Position numbers and translations under genes: made by a program. Of a stretch of DNA of 64,000 bases, positions 9,681 to 18,515 are shown piece after piece. Within the stretch, counting starts at the first letter, position 1; every line of letters begins with the position of its first letter. The notes beneath the pieces are model-generated. The model saw only the letters and a program-made list of their open reading frames with translations. It ran no database searches and was not told the DNA's origin. Source of the DNA: Mesorhizobium sp. B2-4-3. Lineage in GTDB: Bacteria > Pseudomonadota > Alphaproteobacteria > Rhizobiales > Rhizobiaceae. The stretch is taken from positions 1 through 64,000 of the forward strand of contig NZ_VFVL01000030.1 in assembly GCF_006442815.1 (NCBI RefSeq). Direction: 5' to 3'.

Positions 9681-11156
9681 ATGGTCAAGACGCCGAAGAT
9701 GCGACATTCGAAGACCCGGCGCGAGCCGGTGACTATCGAACTCGAGCCCGGCGCCGTCTCGCGAATCACCGACGAGGAAGCCGTCAAGGCCGAGGCCGAG
9801 GCCGCGCAGACCGACGAGGCGAAGGCGGAAGAGGCCGCCGCCGCTTCGCAGCCGGAGGCCCCAGAAGAGCCGATCCATGCCGAGCAGGACGATATCGAGC
9901 CATGGGAGCATAGCGACGCCGCGCAGGCTGCAGCCGATAAGCCCGAGGCCGGCAAGGACGAGCCGGAGGCGCCATATCCCGGCGGTTCCGACGCGCCGAA
10001 GAGCCAGTCCAAGGGCTTCGAGTATAATTTTGAGGACGCCTCCGCGCCCGGCGCCGGCGCCTCGACAGCGAAGCCAAGCGAGACACGAAGTGAGACACGG
10101 AGCGAGGATCGCGTGCCGCAGCCTTCGCGCAAAACCGGCGTCAACGCCATCGCCGCGGGCGTCATCGGCGGCGTGATCGCGCTTGCCGGCGCCGGCCTGC
10201 TGCAGGCGGTCGGCCTGCTTGGCGCGCCAGGCTCGGGCGGCGGATACCTCGACGGCGTCAATGGCGAGATCGCTTCGCTGAAGAGCGAGATCGCGGCGCT
10301 GAAGGAAAGCGACGGCACCGGCGCCGCCGCCAAGGTCGACGGCCTTTCATCGGCGCTCGACCAGGTCAAGGCCGATGTCGCGGCGCTGAAATCCTCGGCC
10401 GGGCAGAGCGGCGACGGCGCCGCGCTCAAGGCGCTCGGCGACAAGGTCGGCCAGATCGAGACGACCGTCGCCGACCTGCAGAAGAACGGCAGCGTGGCGC
10501 CAGTCGATCTCGGGCCGCTCAACGAGAAGATCGCCGGGCTCGACGCGCTGGTGAAATCGACTGGCGACGCGGCCAAGGGCGAGGACGGTCGGGTCGCGGC
10601 GCTGGAACAGTCCGTGTCGCAGCTTTCCGGCAAGGTCGAGGCGCAGGCCTCGCAGCCCAAGATCGCGCTGGCGATCGCGGCCTCGGCGCTGAAGTCGGCG
10701 CTCGATCGCGGCGCGCCCTTCGCGACCGAGCTCGACACGTTCGCGGCGATCGCACCGGACGCGCCCGAGCTCGCGGCGTTGCGCTCCTATGCCGAAAAGG
10801 GCGTGCCGACCCGCGCCACTATCGCTTCGGAGGCCGATGCGGCCGCCAATGCGATGGTCGAAGCGGCGACACCGGTCGACCAGAATGCCGGCTTCTTCCA
10901 GAGCCTGGTGTCGAGCGCGGAATCGCTGGTCAAGGTGCGGCCGGTCGGCGCCGTCGAAGGCAAGGGGGTGCCGGAAACCGTGGCCCGCATGGAAGTCGCG
11001 GTCAACCAGGGCGACTACGCCAAGGCGCTCGCCGAATACGACACGCTGCCGGACGCGGCAAAGGCAGCCGGGGCCGATTTTGCCGGCAAACTGAAGGCGC
11101 GGCTGGAGGTCGAAAAGCAGCTCGAAGCGCTGATTGCCGGCGCGACGAAGGCGTGA
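9681..11156 (+). CDS. mic60: Alphaproteobacterial Mic60 (mitofilin-like) inner-membrane protein
   Basis: A 491-residue protein: an acidic, Ala/Glu/Pro-rich disordered cytoplasmic stretch (about 1-150), one transmembrane helix (GVIGGVIALAGAGLLQAVGL, about 155-178), a coiled-coil periplasmic section (about 190-330) and a C-terminal mitofilin-like domain (about 380-490). This is the architecture of bacterial Mic60, which shapes inner-membrane invaginations and contacts outer-membrane proteins. Its position between hemD and hemY is the known alphaproteobacterial synteny. A 100-bp gap separates it from hemD, so it may have its own promoter. Confidence 0.88.
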   Translation: MVKTPKMRHSKTRREPVTIELEPGAVSRITDEEAVKAEAEAAQTDEAKAEEAAAASQPEAPEEPIHAEQDDIEPWEHSDAAQAAADKPEAGKDEPEAPYPGGSDAPKSQSKGFEYNFEDASAPGAGASTAKPSETRSETRSEDRVPQPSRKTGVNAIAAGVIGGVIALAGAGLLQAVGLLGAPGSGGGYLDGVNGEIASLKSEIAALKESDGTGAAAKVDGLSSALDQVKADVAALKSSAGQSGDGAALKALGDKVGQIETTVADLQKNGSVAPVDLGPLNEKIAGLDALVKSTGDAAKGEDGRVAALEQSVSQLSGKVEAQASQPKIALAIAASALKSALDRGAPFATELDTFAAIAPDAPELAALRSYAEKGVPTRATIASEADAAANAMVEAATPVDQNAGFFQSLVSSAESLVKVRPVGAVEGKGVPETVARMEVAVNQGDYAKALAEYDTLPDAAKAAGADFAGKLKARLEVEKQLEALIAGATKA

Positions 11157-11166
11157 GGACGACAAG

Positions 11167-12735
11167 ATGATCCGCCTCCTCGTCTTCCTCCTCGTCGTCT
11201 TCGCGCTGGGACTGGGCTTCGCCTGGCTGGCAGACCGTCCGGGCGACATGCTCGTCACCTTCAACGGCTACCAGTACCAGATCACGCTGATGGTGGCGGC
11301 GGTGGCGATCGTCGCCGTGGTCGCCGCGGTGATGATCGTCTGGTGGCTGATCAAGTCGCTATGGAACAGCCCCTACACGATCTCGCGTTATTTCCGGGTG
11401 CGCCGCCGCGACCGCGGCTACCAGGCGCTGTCGACGGGCATGATCGCCGCCGGCGCCGGCGACGGCGCGCTGGCGCGCAAGAAGACCAAGGAGGCGGCCA
11501 AGCTGATCAAGTCCGATCAGGAGCCGCTGATCAATCTGCTCGACGCCCAGGCCTCGCTGCTCGAAGGCGACCATAAAGGCGCGCGGGAAAAATTCGAGCG
11601 CATGCTCGACGATCCCGAGATGCGGCTGCTCGGCCTGCGCGGGCTTTATCTCGAGGCCGAGCGCCTCGGCGACCGCAATGCCGCGCGCCACTATGCCGGC
11701 CGTGCGGCGGCGGTTGCGCCGCAGCTTGCCTGGGCGGCGGAATCGACGCTCGAGGAGCTGACCGAACGCGGCGACTGGGACGGCGCGCTGAGGCTGGTCG
11801 AGGCGCAGAAATCGACAAGGCAGATCGAGCGCGACGCGGCCAACCGCCGCCGCGCCGTGCTGCTCACCGCCAAGGCGCAGGCGCTGGTCGACAGCGACCC
11901 GAACGCGGCCCGCGCCGCGGCGCTCGAAGCCAACAAGTTGGCGCCGGACTTCGCGCCGGCGGCGGTCATCGCCGCCGATCTGGTTATCCGGCAAAACGAC
12001 GTGCGCAAGGGCTCCAAGATCCTGGAGGCCGCGTGGAAGGCCGAGCCGCATCCGGATATCGCCGAGCTCTACACCCATGCAAGGCCGGGCGATGCCGTGC
12101 TCGACCGCCTCAACCGGGCGAAGAAGCTGCAGGAATTGAAGAAGAATCACGCCGAGTCGTCCATGACCGTGGCGCGGGCGGCGCTCGACGCACAGGATTT
12201 CGCCACCGCGCGGCGCGAGGCGGAGGCCGCGATCCGCATGGACCGCCGCGAGGGCGCCTATCTGCTGCTCGCCGATATCGAGGAAGCCGAGACCGGCGAC
12301 CAGGGCAAGGTGCGGCAGCTGCTGTCGAAGGCGGTGCGCGCGCCGCGTGACCCGGCCTGGGTGGCGGACGGCGTCATCTCCGAGCGCTGGGCGCCGGTGT
12401 CGCCGGTTACCGGCAAGCTCGACGCCTTCACCTGGCGCGCGCCGATGGAACGACTTGGCCAGTTGATCGACAGCGAGACGGATGTTGCGGTGCCGGCGAT
12501 CACCGCCGCGCCGGCCGCCGCATCCGCTGAAAAGGCGATCGACATTGTTGCCGACGCGCCTGCCGAGAAGCCGGCGCAGGCGAATGGCGGCGAGAGGGAC
12601 GCGGCCGTTGCGGAAGCCGTCAGCGAAGCTGAAACAACCGGACGGGGTTCGGAATTACCGCCTTTGCCGGACGATCCGGGTGTCGCGCCGGAAGAAGAAG
12701 CGGAAAAATCGCCGCGCCGGTTTCGTTTGTTCTGA
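11167..12735 (+). CDS. hemY: HemY-type TPR protein of the heme operon
   Basis: A 522-residue protein with two N-terminal transmembrane helices (about 3-20 and 38-62), the HemY_N region ending WWLIKSLWNSPYTISRYFR, and tandem TPR-like helices after residue 90 (for example DPEMRLLGLRGLYLEAERLG). The last 100 residues are Ala/Pro/Glu-rich and disordered, ending SPRRFRLF. The family is tied to late heme synthesis by gene context, but its biochemical role is unsettled; it is not protoporphyrinogen oxidase. The start at 11167 gives the canonical membrane start MIRLLVFLLVV, 10 bp after mic60. Confidence 0.9.
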   Translation: MIRLLVFLLVVFALGLGFAWLADRPGDMLVTFNGYQYQITLMVAAVAIVAVVAAVMIVWWLIKSLWNSPYTISRYFRVRRRDRGYQALSTGMIAAGAGDGALARKKTKEAAKLIKSDQEPLINLLDAQASLLEGDHKGAREKFERMLDDPEMRLLGLRGLYLEAERLGDRNAARHYAGRAAAVAPQLAWAAESTLEELTERGDWDGALRLVEAQKSTRQIERDAANRRRAVLLTAKAQALVDSDPNAARAAALEANKLAPDFAPAAVIAADLVIRQNDVRKGSKILEAAWKAEPHPDIAELYTHARPGDAVLDRLNRAKKLQELKKNHAESSMTVARAALDAQDFATARREAEAAIRMDRREGAYLLLADIEEAETGDQGKVRQLLSKAVRAPRDPAWVADGVISERWAPVSPVTGKLDAFTWRAPMERLGQLIDSETDVAVPAITAAPAAASAEKAIDIVADAPAEKPAQANGGERDAAVAEAVSEAETTGRGSELPPLPDDPGVAPEEEAEKSPRRFRLF

Positions 12736-12768
12736 GGCCGGGTTTTGATGGGCAGGGAAAAGGTGTCG

Positions 12769-13248
12769 ATGTTCGAGCGTGTGTTGTCCTTCCTGAGAGA
12801 TTTGCCGGCTGCCGGCCATGCCAGGCCGAGCGCCGACGATCCGCGCGTCGCGGCCTCGGCGCTGCTCTACCATGTGATGAACGCCGACGGTGTGCGCCAG
12901 GACGTCGAATGGGAGCGGTTCAAGCAGATCCTGGCCGAGACCTATTCGGTGAGCGGCGAGGAGCTCGACGCGCTGGCCGCGGCCGGCGAGAGCGCCGACA
13001 ATGAGGCGATCGACCTCTACGCCTTCACCAGCGTGCTCAAGCGCAACCTCGACGCCGAGGCGCGCAAGGCCTTCATCGGCCTGATGTGGGAAATCGTCTA
13101 TGCCGATGGCGAGCTTGACGAGCTCGAGGACAACACCGTCTGGCGGGTCGCTGAGCTGATCGGCGTCGAGCGCCGCGACCGCATCGAGGCGCGCCGCAAG
13201 GCGGCGGCCGAGGTGCCCGGCGCGCGGGGCACGTCGAGCGACGAATAA
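12769..13248 (+). CDS. TerB-family (tellurite-resistance-like) protein
   Basis: A 159-residue all-helical protein with the TerB/DjlA pattern: DPRVAASALLYHVMNADGVR, then AFIGLMWEIVYADGELDELE, each with an acidic D-G turn. Family members bind metal at such acidic sites; in alphaproteobacteria a TerB protein commonly follows hemY. I place the start at ATG 12769 (MFERVLSF) with aaaagg 8 nt upstream; an ATG at 12748 and a TTG at 12745 are alternatives. No role in tellurite resistance can be inferred from this gene alone. Confidence 0.82.
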   Translation: MFERVLSFLRDLPAAGHARPSADDPRVAASALLYHVMNADGVRQDVEWERFKQILAETYSVSGEELDALAAAGESADNEAIDLYAFTSVLKRNLDAEARKAFIGLMWEIVYADGELDELEDNTVWRVAELIGVERRDRIEARRKAAAEVPGARGTSSDE

Positions 13249-13266
13249 CAGGACCCATCGCCCTCC

Positions 13267-13983
13267 ATGCCACCCAGACCGAGGCCGAGACCAAAGATCC
13301 TGATCGTGCTGCATCAGGAGAATTCGAGCCCCGGCCGCGTCGGCCATATGCTCCTGGAAGAAGGTTTCGATCTCGACATCCGCAGGCCGCCGCTCGGCGA
13401 CGGGCTGCCCTGCACGCTGGAGGATCATGCCGGCGCTGTTATCTTCGGCGGGCCGATGAGCGCCAATGACGAGGACGAGTTCGTCCGCCGCGAGACCGAC
13501 TGGCTGGAAATCCCGCTCAAGGAGAACCGGCCGTTCCTCGGCATCTGCCTCGGCGCGCAGATGCTCGCCAACCATCTCGGCGGCAAGGTCGAGGGCCATG
13601 GCGAGGGCCTGGTCGAGATCGGCTGGTATCCGCTGAAGGCGACCGACGCCGGCAAGAAACTGCTGCACTGGCCGGAGATGGTCTACCAGTTTCATCGCGA
13701 AGGCTTTTCGCTGCCGAAGGAAGCGACGCTGCTGGCAACGGCGGAAACCTACCCCAACCAGGCCTTCCGCTATGGCGAGAATGCCTGGGGCATCCAGTTC
13801 CACGGCGAGCTGACCCGGGTGATGATGCAGCGCTGGGTGGTGCGCGGCGCGCATCGCTTCGAGCTGCCCGGCGCCCAGCCCGGCCGCGACCATCTCGGCG
13901 GCCGGCTGATCTGGGACATGCATCTCAAGCGCTGGTTAGCTGAGTTTCTGGGGCTGATTTTTGGCCGGCCGGCCGTGGAGTAG
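13267..13983 (+). CDS. Class I glutamine amidotransferase (GMP-synthase-like)
   Basis: A 238-residue stand-alone GATase1 protein. The catalytic Cys lies in FLGICLGAQMLANHLGG, preceded by the oxyanion-strand motif GAVIFGGPMSAND, and the catalytic His in WGIQFHGELTRVM. Such proteins hydrolyse glutamine or gamma-glutamyl compounds; the absence of a synthetase domain leaves the substrate open. It follows the TerB gene by 18 bp and is probably co-transcribed with it. A decayed relative lies at 22.67 kb. Confidence 0.88.
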   Translation: MPPRPRPRPKILIVLHQENSSPGRVGHMLLEEGFDLDIRRPPLGDGLPCTLEDHAGAVIFGGPMSANDEDEFVRRETDWLEIPLKENRPFLGICLGAQMLANHLGGKVEGHGEGLVEIGWYPLKATDAGKKLLHWPEMVYQFHREGFSLPKEATLLATAETYPNQAFRYGENAWGIQFHGELTRVMMQRWVVRGAHRFELPGAQPGRDHLGGRLIWDMHLKRWLAEFLGLIFGRPAVE

Positions 13984-14042
13984 AGCAAAGCCCGATTGCC
14001 CTGAACGGCCGAGCTTGACCCGACCTGCACCTGTCCCCGCGC

Positions 14043-15041
14043 CTATCTGCTCGTGGCTTGCGAATCCCGGGCCGAAGGCAGGCTGGCCTCGAGGAAGCGG
14101 TGCCAGGCGCCGCCGAGAACCAGCGCGGTCTCGGCCTCACCGAATCCGGCCGAGGAGAGGCCTTGCGACAGCTTCGGAAAATCGAGGTTCGATCTGAACC
14201 AGGACGGCTGACCCGGAAAACTCGCGGCAGCCTGGATCTCGCGGGTCCAGCGGCCCTCGCGCATCCAACGCACGACGCTGTCGGGCTGATCCTGGCAAAG
14301 ATCCGAGCCGATGCCGAGATGCTCCGCTCCCATGATTTCAGATGCCTCCTTGGCCATCTTTCCGAATTGATCGAGCGTCGTGTCCGAACCGTTCGGAAGA
14401 TGCAGCGGGTAGAGCGAAAGGCCGAGCAGCCCTTCTTTTGCGCGCAATGCCTGCAGGACGGCCCTGGAGACATTGCGGTTGCTGTCGCGCAGCCAGCGCG
14501 GATTGGCGTGGCTGATGACCACCGGGCGTTGCGACAGCGCGATCGTTTCCAGCGCGGTCCGCTCGCCGGCATGCGACAGGTCGATGATCATGCCGAGCCG
14601 GTTCATCTCGGCGATGGCCTCGCGCCCCATCCGCGTCACCCCGCTGTCTTCCCTCTCCATCCAGCCGCAGCCGAGCAGCGACTGGTTGTTGTAGGTGAGT
14701 TGCATGAAGCGGATGCCGAGATCGAACAGCATCTCGATCAAGCCGATATCGTCCTCGATCGGCATCGGGTTCTGCAGGCCAAGCAGGATCGCCGTCCGGT
14801 TGGTGGCCCGCGCGCGCTCGATGTCGCCGGCATCGCGCGCCAGAAGGATCAGGTCCTCATTGTCGCGAAAGCGCGCGCGCCAATCGACGAGATGGCGCAC
14901 CGTTTCGCGAAAACCTTCATGATAGCCGACCGTGGCGTGGACCGCGGTCAACCCGCCCCGGCGCATCTCCTCGAAAATTTCGCGCGACCAGTTGCAGTAT
15001 TGCAGCCCGTCGATCAGCACTTGCGGCGCGTCGCTGGTCAT
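14043..15041 (-). CDS. M19 (membrane dipeptidase)-like protein with altered metal site
   Basis: A 332-residue TIM-barrel amidohydrolase of the peptidase M19 family, without a signal peptide. The IIDLSHAGERT (His157) and PVVISHANPRW (His178) metal ligands are present, as is LGIGSDLCQD. But the N-terminal H-x-D pair, normally DGHND or DxHxD, reads DGLQYCN here (residues 11-17), and the bridging Glu region, normally G-x-E-G, reads GLQNPM (Gln90). A normal binuclear zinc site is therefore unlikely, and ordinary dipeptidase activity is doubtful. The start ATG 15041 overlaps the aldehyde dehydrogenase stop (ATGA), so they are coupled. The real reaction is unknown. Confidence 0.8.
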   Translation of the reverse strand: MTSDAPQVLIDGLQYCNWSREIFEEMRRGGLTAVHATVGYHEGFRETVRHLVDWRARFRDNEDLILLARDAGDIERARATNRTAILLGLQNPMPIEDDIGLIEMLFDLGIRFMQLTYNNQSLLGCGWMEREDSGVTRMGREAIAEMNRLGMIIDLSHAGERTALETIALSQRPVVISHANPRWLRDSNRNVSRAVLQALRAKEGLLGLSLYPLHLPNGSDTTLDQFGKMAKEASEIMGAEHLGIGSDLCQDQPDSVVRWMREGRWTREIQAAASFPGQPSWFRSNLDFPKLSQGLSSAGFGEAETALVLGGAWHRFLEASLPSARDSQATSR

Positions 15042-16486
15042 TCGGCCACGCCCGCGTGGATGTAGGATGTCTTGACCTGCGTGTAGAACTCGACCGCCGC
15101 GTGGCCTTGCTCGCGCGGGCCGTAGCTCGAGGCGCGAACGCCGCCGAACGGCACGTGATAGTCGGTGCCGGCGGTCGCCAGGTTGACCATGACGCAGCCC
15201 GAGCGAGAGGCGTGGCGGAATCTCGTCGCGCGCGCCAGCGAGCGCGTGGCGATGCCGGCCGTCAGCCCATAGGGCGTGTCGTTGGCCAACAGGATCGCCT
15301 CGTCGAGGTCGTCGGCTGGAATGACGCAGGTGATCGGCGCGAACATCTCCTCCTGGTTGATGCGCATGCGCGAGCGGCCGTTGAGAAACACGGCGGGCGC
15401 CATATAGTGGCCGCGATGCGCCAGGTCGAGCGCCTCGCCGCCTGTCGCAAGCTCGGCGCCTTCGCTGATGCCGAGCGTCACATAATCGAGATTGGCCGAG
15501 AGCTGCTCGGTGCTGACGACTGGCCCCATCTGGACGCCGGCCGCAAGCGCATGGCCGACCTTGAGGGCTTTGGTTTTCGTCAGCAGCTTGTCGACGAAGG
15601 CGTCGTGGATCGGCCGATGGACGATCAGGCGGGACGCCGCCGTGCATTTTTGCCCGGTGCCGCCAAAGGCGCCGTTCACCGCAAGGTCGACGGCGCGGTC
15701 GAGATCGGCATCGTCCATGACGACGAACGGATTCTTCGACCCCATTTCGAGCTGCAGCTTCACGAAGCGCGCGGCGGCCAGCGCCGCGATGCCGGAACCG
15801 ACGGCACCGGAACCGGTGAAGCTCAACCCTTGTATGTCGGCATTGGCGGCAAGCTCGCGGCCGATCGTCGACCCGGAACCCATAACCAGGTTGAACAGGC
15901 CTTTCGGGATCGCCTGCCGGCCGATTATCTCGGTCAGCGCCCAGGCGCTGGCCGGGGTGATGCTGGCCGGCTTCCAGACCACGGCATTGCCGAAGGCAAG
16001 CGCCGGCGCGATCTTCCAGGACGCGGTGGCGATGGGGAAATTCCAGGGCGAAATGATCGCGACGACGCCAAGCGGTTCGCGTTCGGTCAGAACGTCGACG
16101 CCAGCCCTGACCGAGTCGGCCGAGGAGCCGAGATTGCGCAGCGCCTCGGCGGCGAAATAGGTGAAGAACTGTCCGGCGCGAAAAACCTCGCCGACGCCCT
16201 CGGGAAGCGTCTTGCCCTCCTCGCGCGAAAGCAGTTCGCCAAGCTCCTTCGAGCGTGTCATCAGCTCGCGCCCGACGGCGTCGAGAACGGCGGCTCGCGC
16301 TTCGAGCCCGGCCGCGGCCCATTCCCGCTGCGCGCCTTGCGCCGCCGCCACGGCGTCATGGATGTCGGACGGCCGCGCCTGGGCAAAACGCCCGACCATG
16401 TCGGTCACGTCGGACGGATTGACGTCCTCGACCCAGTCGGCGCCGTCGCGCCATTCGCCTGCGATGAAGTTCTGACCGTTCAGCAT
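15038..16486 (-). CDS. NAD(P)-dependent aldehyde dehydrogenase, ketoglutarate-semialdehyde-dehydrogenase-like
   Basis: A 482-residue cytosolic aldehyde dehydrogenase. The cofactor segment ISPWNFPIATASWKIAPAL, general base Glu247 in LQLEMGSKNP and nucleophile Cys281 in GGTGQKCTAASR are intact. The N-terminus QNFIAGEWRDG...NPSDVTDMVG and the C-terminal PFGGVRASSYGPREQG resemble 2,5-dioxovalerate (alpha-ketoglutarate semialdehyde) dehydrogenases such as Bacillus YcbD/GudE; substrate is inference. It is the first gene of a two-gene unit with the M19-like gene and is divergent from the LysR regulator. Confidence 0.87.
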   Translation of the reverse strand: MLNGQNFIAGEWRDGADWVEDVNPSDVTDMVGRFAQARPSDIHDAVAAAQGAQREWAAAGLEARAAVLDAVGRELMTRSKELGELLSREEGKTLPEGVGEVFRAGQFFTYFAAEALRNLGSSADSVRAGVDVLTEREPLGVVAIISPWNFPIATASWKIAPALAFGNAVVWKPASITPASAWALTEIIGRQAIPKGLFNLVMGSGSTIGRELAANADIQGLSFTGSGAVGSGIAALAAARFVKLQLEMGSKNPFVVMDDADLDRAVDLAVNGAFGGTGQKCTAASRLIVHRPIHDAFVDKLLTKTKALKVGHALAAGVQMGPVVSTEQLSANLDYVTLGISEGAELATGGEALDLAHRGHYMAPAVFLNGRSRMRINQEEMFAPITCVIPADDLDEAILLANDTPYGLTAGIATRSLARATRFRHASRSGCVMVNLATAGTDYHVPFGGVRASSYGPREQGHAAVEFYTQVKTSYIHAGVAE

Positions 16487-16586
16487 CGTGTTCGACCTGC
16501 ATCAATTCGGTTGACAACGACCTAACCAATGCTGTGAACTTCAATCAAGCTCAATTTTTGGCACAAATGTTCAGGCAAGCTTAACA
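16487..16586. promoter_or_regulatory. Divergent promoter region, ALDH / LysR
   Basis: A 100-bp AT-richer spacer between two divergent genes, the usual place for LysR-family binding. It contains ttgacaacgacctaaccaat, the repeated element caagct (twice) and aatcaagctcaattttt. No clear T-N11-A palindrome stands out, so only the region, not a site, is proposed. Confidence 0.5.
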
Positions 16587-17495
16587 GTGACCAAAACCAT
16601 CAGCCTGACCGGCATGCGCAGCTTCGTCGCGGTCTGCGAGACCGGCGGCGTGCGCGCCGCCGCCGATCGGATCGGCCGCACCCCATCGGCCGTGTCGATG
16701 ACCTTGAAACAGCTGGAAGACGACATCGGCGCGCCGCTGTTCGAGAGCGAGCGCAAGGGCGCGCTTTCGCCGGTCGGTCGTATCGTGCTCGACGAGGCGC
16801 GTGCCATGATCGCGCATTACGACCGCGCCTGCCTGGCGATGACCAGCTATGCGGCGGACCGGCAGGGCCGCTGCGACGTGGCCAGCGTGCCTTCGGTCGC
16901 CGTGACCCTGCTGCCGCGCGCGATCGCCCAGCTTCGCGCCGAAGGCAGCCGGTTCGACATCCATGTTCGCGACAGCGATTCCAGCGCGATCGTCGACGCG
17001 GTCGAGAACGGCATGGTCGAGGTCGGGCTCTGCGTGCTGGCCAGCAAGCGGCCGCAGCTCAGCTTTGAGCCGCTGTTCCACGAGCCGCTCGATTTCGTCT
17101 GCCCGGCCGATCATCCTCTGGCGAAATCGAAGCGCCCGCTGAAATGGGCTGAGCTCGATGGCGAGAGCTTCATCCGCAATGGCGCGGCCGCAGCGCTCGG
17201 GCTTGCCGAGACCGAGGCTTTAGCCGCCGGCTCGAAGCTCACCGCGACCAATGTGAGCTCCAACCTGGCGATGGTGGAGGCCGGGCTCGGCGTCACCATC
17301 CTGCCCCGGCTCTGCCGCTGGAAATCGAGCCACGACGTGCGCTTCGTTCCCCTTGCCGACCCGCGCTCGAGCCGGACCGTCGGCTGGATCGCCAAGGAAG
17401 GCCGGAACCTGCAGCCGGCGTCGCTGCGGTTCATCGAATGCATTCGCCTGCAGACGCAGGCGAGCGAAGGAGAGTTCGGCTATGCGGCGGCATGA
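16587..17495 (+). CDS. LysR-family regulator of the SABATH/M19-like cluster
   Basis: A 302-residue regulator with an N-terminal winged HTH (SLTGMRSFVAVCETGGVRAA, then RTPSAVSMTLKQLEDDIGAP) and a substrate-binding-like effector domain (about 90-290). The start is GTG 16587 (MTKTISL); an internal ATG at 16614 would delete the first residues of the HTH. It is divergent from the ALDH/M19-like pair and lies 15 bp ahead of the Ldh gene, so it probably controls both arms. Its HTH differs from the LysR gene at 2.6 kb. Confidence 0.9.
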   Translation: MTKTISLTGMRSFVAVCETGGVRAAADRIGRTPSAVSMTLKQLEDDIGAPLFESERKGALSPVGRIVLDEARAMIAHYDRACLAMTSYAADRQGRCDVASVPSVAVTLLPRAIAQLRAEGSRFDIHVRDSDSSAIVDAVENGMVEVGLCVLASKRPQLSFEPLFHEPLDFVCPADHPLAKSKRPLKWAELDGESFIRNGAAAALGLAETEALAAGSKLTATNVSSNLAMVEAGLGVTILPRLCRWKSSHDVRFVPLADPRSSRTVGWIAKEGRNLQPASLRFIECIRLQTQASEGEFGYAAA

Positions 17496-17510
17496 TTGGC
17501 GGATGGCCGG

Positions 17511-18515
17511 ATGACACGCCTGACGCAAGCCCGCATCGAGACGCTCGCCCACACCGCGCTGCTGCGCCATGGCGCAAGCGAGCGGCAGGCCGAGGCGCTC
17601 GCCGCAGCCATCGCGGCAGCCGAACGCGACGGCCTGAAGTCGCATGGGTTGATGTACCTGCCGACCTATTGCGAGCATTTGACCTGCGGCAAGGTCCTGG
17701 GGCTGGCCGAGCCGCGCCTGACGCGTCCGGCTCCGGCTGTCGTCGCCGTCGATGCCGGCAACGGCTTTGCGCACGCGGCAATCGTCACCGGCACGCCGCC
17801 GCTGATCGAGGCGGCGCGCTCGCAAGGCGTGGCGGCTTTGGCCATCCGCAACTCCTACAATTGCGGCGCGCTCGGCTATCACACCGAAAACATCGCGCGG
17901 GCCGGCCTGGTCGGTCTGGGCTTCACCAACGCGCCGGCCTCGATCGCGCCCTGGGGCGGGCGCAAGGCCGCCCTCGGCACCAATCCCTGGTCGCTGGCGG
18001 TTCCCGACGGGCAGGGCGGCGCGCGCTTCGTCATCGACCAGAGCGCCAGCATCGTCGCCAAGAGCGAAGTCATCAAGCGGGCCCGCGTCGGCGAGCCGAT
18101 CCCGCCCGGCTGGGCTTTCGACGCAAGCGGCGAGACGACCACCGATGCCGGCGAAGCGTTGAAGGGCACGATGGCGCCGGCGGGCGGCTACAAGGGCGTC
18201 GGCTCTGCATTGCTGGTCGAGATCTTCGCCGCATGCCTGACGGGAGCGAACCCCGGGCTTGTCGCCAGTCCCTTCTCCGGCACGGCCGGAGGTCCGCCTG
18301 GAACCGGCCAGTTCTTCCTGGCGGTCTCGCCAGGAGCAACATCGGCCGGGGCATTCGCGGGCAATCTGGAAACCGTCGCCGGCGCCTTCATCGGCGAGGC
18401 GAGGCTTCCGGGCACAAGGCGTTTCGACGCGCGCGAGCGCAACGCCGGAGACGGCATCGAGGTGGCGGCGGAAACGCTCGCCACCTTGGAGAAGCTCGCA
18501 GGGACGGCCGCATGA
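17511..18515 (+). CDS. Ldh-family (malate/L-lactate/imino-acid) dehydrogenase
   Basis: A 334-residue member of the Ldh_2/MDH2 family of NAD(P)H oxidoreductases with its distinctive non-Rossmann fold. Seen are GLKSHGLMYLPTYCEHL (catalytic His region), AIRNSYNCGALGYHTE, FTNAPASIAPWGGRKAALGTN and GGYKGVGSALLVEIF near the end. The family includes malate, sulfolactate and ureidoglycolate dehydrogenases and delta1-pyrroline-2-carboxylate/piperideine-2-carboxylate reductases. With a KGSA-dehydrogenase-like neighbour, an imino-acid substrate is attractive but unproven. Start ATG 17511; a TTG at 17496 is also in frame. The stop overlaps the next gene (ATGA). Confidence 0.87.
   Translation: MTRLTQARIETLAHTALLRHGASERQAEALAAAIAAAERDGLKSHGLMYLPTYCEHLTCGKVLGLAEPRLTRPAPAVVAVDAGNGFAHAAIVTGTPPLIEAARSQGVAALAIRNSYNCGALGYHTENIARAGLVGLGFTNAPASIAPWGGRKAALGTNPWSLAVPDGQGGARFVIDQSASIVAKSEVIKRARVGEPIPPGWAFDASGETTTDAGEALKGTMAPAGGYKGVGSALLVEIFAACLTGANPGLVASPFSGTAGGPPGTGQFFLAVSPGATSAGAFAGNLETVAGAFIGEARLPGTRRFDARERNAGDGIEVAAETLATLEKLAGTAA

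Noticed and set aside
14043-16322. Apparent 759-residue fusion of ALDH and M19-like protein
   Set aside because: The upstream 427 codons are an antiphase reading of the ALDH gene; ATGA overlap at 15041 marks the true start.
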